From positions 124,001-188,000 of the forward strand of contig NZ_LMSS01000003.1 in assembly GCF_001429605.1 (NCBI RefSeq): DNA of 64,000 bases, given 5' to 3'. This document shows, in pieces, positions 17,788-27,621 of the stretch; positions within the stretch are counted from its first letter, which is position 1; every line of letters starts with the position of its first letter. Under the pieces are notes generated by a model. It ran no database searches. It was given only the letters and a program-made list of their open reading frames with translations, and was not told where the DNA came from. This DNA comes from Phycicoccus sp. Soil802 (lineage in GTDB: Bacteria; Actinomycetota; Actinomycetes; Actinomycetales; Dermatophilaceae). The translations under genes were made by a program, and so were the position numbers.

Positions 17788-18960
17788 GTGACGACCGCCT
17801 CCACCCGCCAGCCGGCCCTGACCGGCACGCCCAGCCTGATGCGCGAGATGAACGTCCGCGCCGCTCTGGGCCTCCTCGTCGAGCACGGCCCGCTCTCCCG
17901 AGCCGAGCTCGCCAGCCTGACCGGCCTGTCCAAGGTCACCACCGGACAGCTGCTCGGACGCCTCGGCGAGCTGGGGCTGGCCGAGATCGTGGGGACCCGC
18001 TCCGGCGCACGCGGACCCAACGCCGAGGTGCACGGCATCGTCGCGTCGGCGGCCTACGTCGTGGGGGTGGACGTCGGTCCACGCGAGCTCACGGCATCCA
18101 CGTGCGACCTGATGGGTCAGGAGGGGCCGCGCGTCACGCTGCGGGTGCCCGCCCGCGGCCCGCTGTCCGACCCCCGCACCGCCGTCGAGGCCGTGGCCGA
18201 CAAAGCGCTCGAGGCGGCACACGTCTCGCGAAAGCGGTTGCGCGGCTTGGCGATCGGCCTCCCCGGCCTGGTGCAACCGGAGACCGGAGACGTGGGCTTC
18301 TCCTTCGACCTGCCTCGATGGAAGGAAGGGGTGCGGGACTCCCTCACGGCCAGCCTGAGCATCCCCGTGACGATCGACAATGACGTCAACCTCGCGGCAG
18401 TGGCCGAGCACCGGCACGGTGCGGCCGTGGGCGTGCAGGACTTCGTGCTGCTCTGGGTGGGCCGCGGCATCGGCTCGGCCATCGTCCTCAGCGGAGAGGT
18501 CCACCGCGGGGCATCGGGGGCCGCCGGCGAGCTCGGCTACCTCCCCGTCCCAGGCGTGGACCTGCCGCACCACATCAGTCGCAGGGACAAGGGGGCCTTC
18601 CAGCGGCTTGCGGGGGAGGAGGCGATCCTCGAGGCCGCGCGGACGTATGGCGTGCGGGCTGCGACCGCACCGGAGGCGCTCGCCGCCGGGGTCCCCGCCC
18701 TGCTCGACGACGTGGCGCACCGCTTGGCGGTCGGCGTCGCCGCCGTGTGCGCAGTGGTCGACCCCGGGCTCGTGGTGCTGACCGGCCCGCTCGCGGTGGC
18801 CGGCGGCGTCACGTTGTGCGACCGGGTCGCCGAGGCAGTCGCGAGCATCGCGCCGGTGCACCCCAAGGTCGTGCCGACGGGGGTGGCCGACGCCCCGGTG
18901 CTGCGCGGAGGGCACCTGGTGGCGCTCGACGCGGTCCGCCAGTTCGTCGCGGCAGGCTGA
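17788..18960 (+). CDS. ROK-family transcriptional regulator (NagC-like)
   Basis: Probably the repressor of the divergent sugar operon. The 390-aa protein has an N-terminal MarR-like HTH (LSRAELASLTGLSKVTTGQLL near residue 40) and a ROK sugar-kinase-like domain: VGVDVGPREL, GLPGLVQPETG, DNDVNLAAVAEH and GRGIGSAIVLSG. The CxCGxxGC zinc motif of many ROK proteins is absent. I chose GTG (MTTASTRQP); an upstream TTG at 17752 would read through the operator region. It terminates at a cluster of hairpins shared with the convergent beta-helix gene. Confidence 0.9.
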   Translation: MTTASTRQPALTGTPSLMREMNVRAALGLLVEHGPLSRAELASLTGLSKVTTGQLLGRLGELGLAEIVGTRSGARGPNAEVHGIVASAAYVVGVDVGPRELTASTCDLMGQEGPRVTLRVPARGPLSDPRTAVEAVADKALEAAHVSRKRLRGLAIGLPGLVQPETGDVGFSFDLPRWKEGVRDSLTASLSIPVTIDNDVNLAAVAEHRHGAAVGVQDFVLLWVGRGIGSAIVLSGEVHRGASGAAGELGYLPVPGVDLPHHISRRDKGAFQRLAGEEAILEAARTYGVRAATAPEALAAGVPALLDDVAHRLAVGVAAVCAVVDPGLVVLTGPLAVAGGVTLCDRVAEAVASIAPVHPKVVPTGVADAPVLRGGHLVALDAVRQFVAAG

Positions 18961-19009
18961 GCTCGGACCCCACGCGGTTCCACCCCCCCGACGAGAGAGG
19001 GATGGGCAC

Positions 19010-19087
19010 GACCCCACGGTATGCCGTGGGGTCACCGTCCGCGCTGCGCAGCGGACCGCGGATGGCCGGCAGGATCAGCTGCCGGCC
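19010..19087. terminator. Tandem hairpin terminators between convergent genes
   Basis: GACCCCACGG-TATG-CCGTGGGGTC (19010-19033) is a perfect 10-bp stem with a 4-nt loop and contains the iterated GTATGCCG word. GGCCGGCAG-N6-CTGCCGGCC (19064-19087) is a second perfect stem, with a weaker one between them. They separate the ROK gene from the convergent beta-helix gene. Confidence 0.85.
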
Positions 19088-19109
19088 ACCCGCAGGGAGG
19101 AGCTCGGGG

Positions 19110-21197
19110 CTACCGGCCCCAGACGCCGAGGTGCTCCGCGCCGGCTGGCTGGCCGATGAGCGTGGCGATGCTGCTGGGCAGCGGCGCTGCCACAGAACCG
19201 GCCTGCCCCTGAGCGGTGCCGGTCAGTGCGCCGGTGGTGCTGACGACCACGGAGCCGTCGTAGTCCAGGCTGCTGGCGTCCTGCCCGGTCCCGGACTGGA
19301 ATGCGCCCAGCGTCCCGAAGACGTACGGGTTGACGGCCTCGGCGCCGCGGCTCCAGACGGTGAGCCACCCTGGGGTGGTTGCCGAAGCCCGGTTGAACAC
19401 GTTGCCGTTGCTCGTCACGCCCATCTGCGCAGCGGTGCGGGTGTGGGTGTAGTCCTCGACGCACAGCACGCAGTTGGCGTTGCCGTTGGGCAGCCCGATC
19501 ACGTTGTTGCGCACGGTGACCGGTCCTACGAGCCAGGTCATCTCCGGGTCGTTGGGGTAACGGTAGTCATCACCGTAGGACGTGTTCGCCGGCGTCCGCG
19601 AGTCCTGCACGATGTTGATCGGCCGGGCGTTCCGGACCACCGTGTTGTTGTAGATGTCCACCGTGCTGATGTTGTTCACCTTGATGCCCTCGGCGCCGTT
19701 CCCCATGATCAGGTTGTTGGCCACGGTGCCCCGTGCCGAGATCTCCAGGAAGACGCCGGTGGCGGTGTTGTTGTCGAGGTTGCTGTTCAGGATCTTGGTG
19801 TCGTACACCGACACGTCAGACCAGTAGCCGTGCCCGAGGTTGTCGGAGATGCTCGAGTCGAGCACCGTCACGCCTCGCGAGCGGCCGGCCTTCATGCCGC
19901 CGGACACGGGAGCGCTGTTGAACTGCTCCCAGTTGTTGCCGTCGAACCGGCTGGACACGACGCGGATCCGGTCGGCCGTCGCCGCGTGGACACCGAGCAG
20001 ACCGGCGCGCAGCACACTGGTGTGGTCGATGACCACGTCGGAGGCGATGACGCCCAGGCCGATCGTCGCGCTGTCCTCGATGCGGACCTGCTCGAGTCGT
20101 ACCTGCGGCTGCTCGACCGTCACGGCACCGATCTGCCAGATGCTGGGTGCGTACCGGCGCACGCCGATGCCACGGATGGTCGTGCCCGAGGCGCGCACGT
20201 TCAGGGCCTTGGCGAGCGTGGTCGCCCGCACGTCGCGGCCGGACGGGTCGGTGCCGATGTAGAGCTGCGACGTCGACTCGTCGAGGAAGAAGGTGCCGGC
20301 CACGACGGCCGACCTCGAGGCGACCTGGCGCAGCTGGCTGCCGTCGACGAAGACCTGGTCGGGGTGGGCGGCCATCGGGTGGGCCGGGTTGAGGTACTGC
20401 CAGCCCGGCGAGGTGCCGTCGACGTCGCCCTTGCTGAAACCGACGCTGGCGTCGAAGCGGGTCGTCCAGCCGTCGACCCGCCAGGCCGAACCGTCCTGCA
20501 CCCAGCCTTGGACGGCGCGGGTGCCGTCGAGCCAGGCAGCCTCGCCCGGATAGTTCTGCAGGGTGACGCCCCGCGAGATCGTGACCGTCTCGTGGTAGCT
20601 GCCGCCCCGCAGGACGACCGTTCCGCCGTCAGGCGCCAGGGCCAGCGCACGGGCGATGGTCCGCACGGGGGCGCTGGTGGTGCCGGCTGCCGCGTCGTCG
20701 CCGCTCGGCGAAGCCACGACCGCACCTGCGGGGACGGCATAGGTGGCGGTGCCGACCGCCGCGGCGCCCGCGCTGTCAGCGGCGCGGCCACCCGCCGGGG
20801 CGGGGGCCGTGGTGGTCGTGGAGCTGCTGGTCGCGGTGCTCGACGGGGTCGTGGTGCTCGTCGTCGATGGCACCACGGGCCCCGTGGAGCTGGCGGTCTG
20901 GGTCGCCGTGGGGGTCGGGGTGGCCGTCGAGGTGGCCGTCGAGGTGGCGAGGGTGCGGTGCGGCCGGGGCGGCTTGAGCGACTTGGTCTGGGTCGTCGGG
21001 CTGCCCGGGCTGGTCCAGGTTCCGGCCAGGGCGGGAGTGGTGACCGTGAGGGCCAGAGCCGCGCAGCCGGCGACCAGGAGAGGTCGGCTGAGGGTGATGC
21101 GTCGGGGTGCGCGGTGTCGCGGGCTCGAGTGTCGGGGGGCTGAGTGTCGGGGGGCGGAGTGCCGGGGGCGTGGCGTCGGGGCCGGGGGCCGGGTCAC
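19110..21197 (-). CDS. Secreted right-handed parallel beta-helix protein, long form
   Basis: A 695-aa secreted protein. The N-terminus has a run of RHSAP repeats, a hydrophobic signal segment (LLVAGCAALALTVTTPALA) and a Ser/Thr/Pro-rich linker to about residue 140. Then a DUF1565-like entry (PVRTIARALALAPDGGTVVLRGGSYHE) leads into helical coils rich in Asn/Ile/Val (VANNLIMGNGAEGIKVNN, VDIYNNTVVRNARPINIV), typical of pectate-lyase-like or polysaccharide-binding folds. It ends LGVWGR. I cannot assign a substrate. It is about three-quarters identical over the shared part to the next gene, so the two are tandem paralogues. Confidence 0.85.
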   Translation of the reverse strand: MTRPPAPTPRPRHSAPRHSAPRHSSPRHRAPRRITLSRPLLVAGCAALALTVTTPALAGTWTSPGSPTTQTKSLKPPRPHRTLATSTATSTATPTPTATQTASSTGPVVPSTTSTTTPSSTATSSSTTTTAPAPAGGRAADSAGAAAVGTATYAVPAGAVVASPSGDDAAAGTTSAPVRTIARALALAPDGGTVVLRGGSYHETVTISRGVTLQNYPGEAAWLDGTRAVQGWVQDGSAWRVDGWTTRFDASVGFSKGDVDGTSPGWQYLNPAHPMAAHPDQVFVDGSQLRQVASRSAVVAGTFFLDESTSQLYIGTDPSGRDVRATTLAKALNVRASGTTIRGIGVRRYAPSIWQIGAVTVEQPQVRLEQVRIEDSATIGLGVIASDVVIDHTSVLRAGLLGVHAATADRIRVVSSRFDGNNWEQFNSAPVSGGMKAGRSRGVTVLDSSISDNLGHGYWSDVSVYDTKILNSNLDNNTATGVFLEISARGTVANNLIMGNGAEGIKVNNISTVDIYNNTVVRNARPINIVQDSRTPANTSYGDDYRYPNDPEMTWLVGPVTVRNNVIGLPNGNANCVLCVEDYTHTRTAAQMGVTSNGNVFNRASATTPGWLTVWSRGAEAVNPYVFGTLGAFQSGTGQDASSLDYDGSVVVSTTGALTGTAQGQAGSVAAPLPSSIATLIGQPAGAEHLGVWGR
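21111..21170. repeat. 15-bp tandem repeat encoding RHSAP units
   Basis: Three close 15-bp units (21126-21140, 21141-21155, 21156-21170; about 13 of 15 positions shared) follow a degenerate fourth (21111-21125). They encode pentapeptides of the RHSAP type at the start of the long beta-helix protein, before its signal segment. Copy number could vary by slippage without shifting the frame. Confidence 0.75.
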
Positions 21198-21232
21198 GAG
21201 TTGGAGTGTCCTTCCAGGTCTTCCCTGCGAGG

Positions 21233-21253
21233 CAGTCCCTGCAAGCGGGGGAC
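21233..21253 (-). promoter_or_regulatory. Conserved leader element upstream of the long beta-helix gene
   Basis: CAGTCCCTGCAAGCGGGGGAC (plus strand, one base trimmed here for comparison) matches 23231-23251 upstream of the paralogue at 20 of 21 positions, although the surrounding non-coding sequence has diverged. It lies about 36-56 nt before the GTG start. It may be an operator, an RNA leader structure or a protein-binding site in the 5' UTR. Confidence 0.55.
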
Positions 21254-21283
21254 GTTATCAGTTTGTGATGTACGGAGACGATT

Positions 21284-21317
21284 TCTCGGCGTGTCGCTGG
21301 TTCTCTCGGCGTGTCGC
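21284..21317. repeat. 14-bp direct repeat in the beta-helix upstream region
   Basis: TCTCGGCGTGTCGC occurs at 21284-21297 and again at 21304-21317, exactly 20 bp (two helical turns) apart, about 90-120 bp upstream of the long beta-helix gene. This spacing suits tandem activator or repressor binding. It is not found upstream of the paralogue. Confidence 0.5.
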
Positions 21318-21319
21318 GG

Positions 21320-21362
21320 GGCCGCACGAGGGCTGACACGCAGTGCCGGCGCTCGTGCGGCC
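21320..21362 (-). terminator. Terminator of the short beta-helix gene
   Basis: GGCCGCACGAG (21320-21330) and CTCGTGCGGCC (21352-21362) form a perfect 11-bp stem around a 21-nt loop, 16 bp after the stop of the leftward gene. It isolates the two paralogues transcriptionally. Confidence 0.75.
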
Positions 21363-21377
21363 AGTGCAGCGTGAGAG

Positions 21378-23210
21378 TCAGCGACCCCAGACGCCCAGCC
21401 ACTTGGAGCCGGCGGTCTGGCCCGACAAGGTGGCGAGGGAGGACGGGAGGCCGACGGCGACGGTGCCCGCCTTGACCTGCGCTGCGCCGGACAGGTGCCC
21501 GGTGGACGAGACGGCGTAGAAGCCGTCGTACGCGAGGCTGGTCTTGTCCTGACCGGTGCCTGATCGGTGCGCTGCGAGCGTGCCGTAGACGGCCGGGTTG
21601 ACGTTGATCGTGCCCCGGCTCCAGACCGTCAGCCAGTCGGGGTCGGCGGTGTCAGCGCGGTTGAACACGTTGCCGTTGCTCGTGACGCCCATCTGCGCGG
21701 CAGTCCGGGTGTGGGTGTAGTCCTCGACGCACAGCACGCAGTTGGCACGGGTGTTGGGGATGCCGAGGACGTTGTTGCGCACCGTCACGGGTCCGACCAG
21801 CCAGGTCATCTCGGGATCGTTCGGATAGCGCGTGTCGTCGCCGTAGGAGGTGTTGGCCTTGGTGCGCGAGTCCTGGACGATGTTGATCGGCCGGGCGTTG
21901 CGGAGCACCGTGTTGTTGTAGATCAGCACGGTGCTCGTGTTGTTGATCTTGATGCCCTCGGCGCCGTTGCCGTCGATGAGGTTGTTGACCACGGTCCCCC
22001 GGGCCGAGATCTCGAGGAAGATGCCCGTGGCCGAGTTCTTGATGAAGTTGCTGTTGACCAGCTTGGTGTCGTAGACCGACACGTCCGACCAGTAGCCGTG
22101 ACCGAGGTTGTGCGAGATCGAGCTGTCCTTGACCAGGACGCCGCGCGACCGCCCGGCCTTCATGCCGCCGGAGACGGGCGCGCTGTTGAACCGCTCCCAG
22201 TTGTTGCCGTCCAGCCGGCTGCGGAGCACCTGGATGCGGTCGGCAGTCGCGGCGTGCACGCCGAGGAGGCCGGCGCGCAGGACGCTGGTGCGGTTGATGA
22301 CGGCGTCCGACGCGATGACGCCGAGGCCGATCGTGGCCGAGTCCTGGATGACCACGTTCTCGATGCGGACACTCGGGCTCTCGACCGTGACCGCCCCGAT
22401 GTGCCAGATGCTCGGCCCGTAGTTGCGGATGCCGATGCCCCGGACGACGGTGCCGGCGGCGCGGATGCTCATCGCCTTGGCGAGGGTGGTGCCGCGCACG
22501 CTGCGACCCGTGGGGTCGCTGCCGATGTAGAGCTTGGACGTCGCGGTGTCGAGGAAGAACTTGCCGGCTGTGACGGCGGCGCGAGAGGCGACCTGGCGCT
22601 GCTGCACACCACTGATGAAGACCTGGTCGGGGTGGGCAGCCATCGGGTACGCGGGGTTGACGTACTGCCAACCCGGACCGGTGCCGTCCTTGTCACCCTT
22701 GCTGAACCCGACGCTGGCGTCGAACCGCGGCGTCCACTTGTCGTGCCGCCAGGTGGCGCCGTCCTTGACCCAACCGGTCACGCCCACGGATCCGTCGAGC
22801 CAGGCAGCTTCCTTCGGGTAGTTCTGGATCGTCACCTTCTTGGTGACCGTGACGGTCTCGTGGTAGGTGCCCTTGCGCAGGACCACGGTGCCGCCGGCCG
22901 GGGCGAGGGCGATGGCGCGGGCGATGGTGCGCACCGGCTTCGTGGAGGTGCCGCTGTAGGTGTCGCTGCCGGCGGTCGACACGAAGACCGCGCCCGAGGG
23001 GATGGCATAGCCGGCGCTGCCGATGGCCAGGGAACCCGCGGTGTCAGCCGCGCGGGTGGTGGTGGCCGCGGACGCGGGGACGATGCTCCCCAGTCCAGCG
23101 GTGGCGGCCAGGGGGACACAGAGCGCCAGCGCGGCGAGGCGGTGAGCCTTCGAGTCGCGCTGGCCACGGTGCCGGGGGGCATACCGATGCAGGGCCTGAG
23201 GCCTGTTCAC
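21378..23210 (-). CDS. Secreted right-handed parallel beta-helix protein, short form
   Basis: A 610-aa paralogue of the preceding gene without its Ser/Thr-rich linker. GTG (VNRPQALHRY) follows an AAGGA-type site. A basic head and signal segment (LAALALCVPLAATAGLGSIVPASA) precede the same architecture: PVRTIARAIALAPAGGTVVLRKGTYHE, repeated coils (VVNNLIDGNGAEGIKINN, VLIYNNTVLRNARPINIV) and the terminal LGVWGR. Relative to its paralogue it is richer in Lys. Function is unknown; a cell-surface or secreted carbohydrate-active or adhesive role is the best inference. It is divergent from clpB. Confidence 0.85.
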   Translation of the reverse strand: MNRPQALHRYAPRHRGQRDSKAHRLAALALCVPLAATAGLGSIVPASAATTTRAADTAGSLAIGSAGYAIPSGAVFVSTAGSDTYSGTSTKPVRTIARAIALAPAGGTVVLRKGTYHETVTVTKKVTIQNYPKEAAWLDGSVGVTGWVKDGATWRHDKWTPRFDASVGFSKGDKDGTGPGWQYVNPAYPMAAHPDQVFISGVQQRQVASRAAVTAGKFFLDTATSKLYIGSDPTGRSVRGTTLAKAMSIRAAGTVVRGIGIRNYGPSIWHIGAVTVESPSVRIENVVIQDSATIGLGVIASDAVINRTSVLRAGLLGVHAATADRIQVLRSRLDGNNWERFNSAPVSGGMKAGRSRGVLVKDSSISHNLGHGYWSDVSVYDTKLVNSNFIKNSATGIFLEISARGTVVNNLIDGNGAEGIKINNTSTVLIYNNTVLRNARPINIVQDSRTKANTSYGDDTRYPNDPEMTWLVGPVTVRNNVLGIPNTRANCVLCVEDYTHTRTAAQMGVTSNGNVFNRADTADPDWLTVWSRGTINVNPAVYGTLAAHRSGTGQDKTSLAYDGFYAVSSTGHLSGAAQVKAGTVAVGLPSSLATLSGQTAGSKWLGVWGR

Positions 23211-23230
23211 GAGAGGTCCTTCCGGGGGGT

Positions 23231-23251
23231 CAGTCCCTGCAAGCGGAGGAC
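23231..23251 (-). promoter_or_regulatory. Conserved leader element upstream of the short beta-helix gene
   Basis: The 21-bp block is nearly identical to 21233-21253 and lies 21-41 nt before the GTG start. An imperfect palindrome around CCGATCGG (23326-23343) further upstream could be an additional regulatory site in this divergent region. Confidence 0.55.
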
Positions 23252-23349
23252 AATACATGAGCTCATACACAAGAACTAATCCATCTGCATGAGCCGGCGC
23301 GGCGTTTTTTGAAGTATCAACCGATCGGCTGATGGGCCTCCAGCACGGG

Positions 23350-23370
23350 GTTGAGTGGAATACGCTCAAC
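23350..23370 (+). promoter_or_regulatory. HAIR (HspR) operator of clpB
   Basis: GTTGAGT-N7-GCTCAAC matches the HAIR consensus CTTGAGT-N7-ACTCAAG at 11 of 14 positions and is itself a perfect 7-bp inverted repeat with a 7-bp spacer. It lies 63 bp before the clpB start. clpB belongs to the HspR regulon in Streptomyces and mycobacteria. Confidence 0.85.
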
Positions 23371-23432
23371 TTTTGAGCCGTTGTCCCGAGTGGAAACTCA
23401 CCCGAACTCATCCATGAGGAGTAAACGCACGC

Positions 23433-26006
<2,574 letters not shown>

Positions 26007-26016
26007 TCCGCCCCCC

Positions 26017-26073
26017 CGAGATCCCAGCTCTCGCCCTTCCGGACCCCGGAAGCTGCCGAGAGCTGGGATCTCG
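26017..26073 (+). terminator. clpB terminator
   Basis: A perfect 17-bp outer stem, CGAGATCCCAGCTCTCG (26017-26033) with 26057-26073, encloses a second perfect stem CTTCCGG/CCGGAAG (26036-26042 and 26046-26052). It starts 11 bp after the clpB stop, with no U-tract. Confidence 0.88.
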
Positions 26074-26111
26074 CGTGTGTGCGGATCTCCCGCGCGGGGT
26101 AGTGACCCGGC

Positions 26112-26558
26112 ATGAGCGAACACACGGGTGAGGAAGGCCTCGACAGGCGGCCGGACGGGGTCAGCGACGCGACCGTCGAGGCGGTCGGCAAGGTGAGCGA
26201 GGCGTTCGAGGCCATCGAGGAGGTGAGGGGCAGGCTCTACGGCGTGCACCGGCTCACCGGGACCGCAGACCTCGCGCTGGGCGAGGCGTGTGAGCTGCTG
26301 CGCGCGGCCGGGCACGGCGGCCTCGCCGAGCAGCTGGAGCGCGAGCTCGTCGGGCGCAACGTGCTGGCCGGCCGCTGGACCTTCCAGGTCGTGGAGGAGT
26401 ACGACGACGGCTACTACGCCGACTTCAAGCGGCTGGAGAAACAGGTGCGCGACGAGCTGATGCAGGGTCGGCGGCACGTCTACGAGGCCGAGATGAAGGC
26501 CGAGCGCCGCACCGATGGTCGTGCTGGTCACGAGGCCACGCCGGACGACGTGGCCTGA
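26112..26558 (+). CDS. Conserved hypothetical actinobacterial protein
   Basis: A 148-aa, largely helical, charged protein with no signal or membrane segment. Notable parts are VEAVGKVSEAFEAIEEVRGRLYGVHRLTG, which looks like a helical pair, and the conserved-looking VVEEYDDGYYADFKRLEKQVRDELM. The ATG start has no strong ribosome binding site. Similar small proteins are common in related genomes, but I know of no function. It is a single gene bounded by the clpB terminator and a hairpin at 26577. Confidence 0.75.
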   Translation: MSEHTGEEGLDRRPDGVSDATVEAVGKVSEAFEAIEEVRGRLYGVHRLTGTADLALGEACELLRAAGHGGLAEQLERELVGRNVLAGRWTFQVVEEYDDGYYADFKRLEKQVRDELMQGRRHVYEAEMKAERRTDGRAGHEATPDDVA

Positions 26559-26576
26559 CCCGCTGGCAGCGGGCAC

Positions 26577-26608
26577 GGTATGCCGCCGGGCCGAGCCCGC
26601 GGCATACC
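26577..26608 (+). terminator. Hairpin terminator built from two copies of the iterated word
   Basis: GGTATGCCGCCGGGC at 26577-26591 pairs, with one bulged base, with GCCCGCGGCATACC at 26595-26608. Each arm contains one copy of the GTATGCCG/CGGCATAC word. It lies 19 bp after the stop of the preceding gene and before the LLM oxidoreductase gene. Confidence 0.75.
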
Positions 26609-26653
26609 CGCTGGTCAGGTGCGGTGTGACCGCTTCTCCGGTTAGGTGGGGGG

Positions 26654-27619
26654 ATGACGCGGATCGGGTTCCATGCCTCGCACGAGCAGGTGAGCCCACG
26701 CCAGCTCCTCGCCGACGTGCAGCACGCCGAACGGGCCGGCTTCGCCATGGCGATGTGCTCCGACCACTTCTCGCCGTGGAGCACCCGACAGGGCCACAGC
26801 GGGTACACGTGGTCGTGGTTGGGCGCCGCCCTCGCCACGACCGAGCTCTCGCTCGGCTGCGTCACCGCCCCTGGCCAGCGCTACCACCCCGCCGTCCACG
26901 CGCAGCGGATCGCGACGCTGGGCCAGATGTTCCCGGGCCGGTTCTGGGTGGCGCTGGGGAGCGGCGAGGCCAGCAACGAGCACATCACCGGTGACCGCTG
27001 GCCGCGCAAGGAGGTCCGCACGCAGCGGCTCGAGGAGTGCGTCGACGTCATCCGGCGGATGCTCGCCGGCGAGGAGGTCAGCCACGACGGCCTCGTGACG
27101 GTCGACCGCGCCCGGCTGTGGGACCTGCCGGACCCCGTGCCTCTGCTCGTGGGGCCGGCGGTGTCGGTCGACAGTGCCGCACGGGTCGCCGCCTGGGCCG
27201 ACGGCCTGGTCACGGTCAACCAGCCGGTCGAGACGTTGCGCGACGTGCTCGCGGCCTACCGGGGCGCTGGTGGGCGCGGTCGCACCGCGCTGCAGGTGCA
27301 TCTGTCCTGGGCCCCGACGGAGGGCGAGGCGCTCGCCGTGGCGCACGACCAGTGGGCCGGCAACGTCTTCGGACCGCCCATCTCGTGGGACCTGGAGACC
27401 GCCGAGGCGTTCGACGTGCTCTGGGGCCAGGTCGAGCCGGACGCGGTGCGCTCCGCGGTGCGCGTCTCGGCTGACCTCGCCCAGCACCGCGACTGGCTCG
27501 CCGAGTACGCAGACCTGGGCTTCGACGACCTCTACCTGCACCACGTGGGACAGGAGCAGGACGCCTTCATCGAGGCGTTCGGCGAGCACGTCCTTCCCGC
27601 CCTGAGCACTGGGAGCTGA
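26654..27619 (+). CDS. LLM-class flavin-dependent oxidoreductase (TIGR03885-like)
   Basis: A luciferase-like TIM-barrel oxidoreductase of 321 aa (MTRIGFHASHEQVSPRQLL, FAMAMCSDHFSPW, GRFWVALGSGEASNEH). The pattern matches the family that co-occurs with a GH13 alpha-amylase-like gene; members are thought to use FMN rather than F420, though neither cofactor is provable here. It is followed 3 bp later by the GH13 gene, so the two form an operon. The substrate is unknown. Confidence 0.85.
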   Translation: MTRIGFHASHEQVSPRQLLADVQHAERAGFAMAMCSDHFSPWSTRQGHSGYTWSWLGAALATTELSLGCVTAPGQRYHPAVHAQRIATLGQMFPGRFWVALGSGEASNEHITGDRWPRKEVRTQRLEECVDVIRRMLAGEEVSHDGLVTVDRARLWDLPDPVPLLVGPAVSVDSAARVAAWADGLVTVNQPVETLRDVLAAYRGAGGRGRTALQVHLSWAPTEGEALAVAHDQWAGNVFGPPISWDLETAEAFDVLWGQVEPDAVRSAVRVSADLAQHRDWLAEYADLGFDDLYLHHVGQEQDAFIEAFGEHVLPALSTGS

Positions 27620-27621
27620 CC

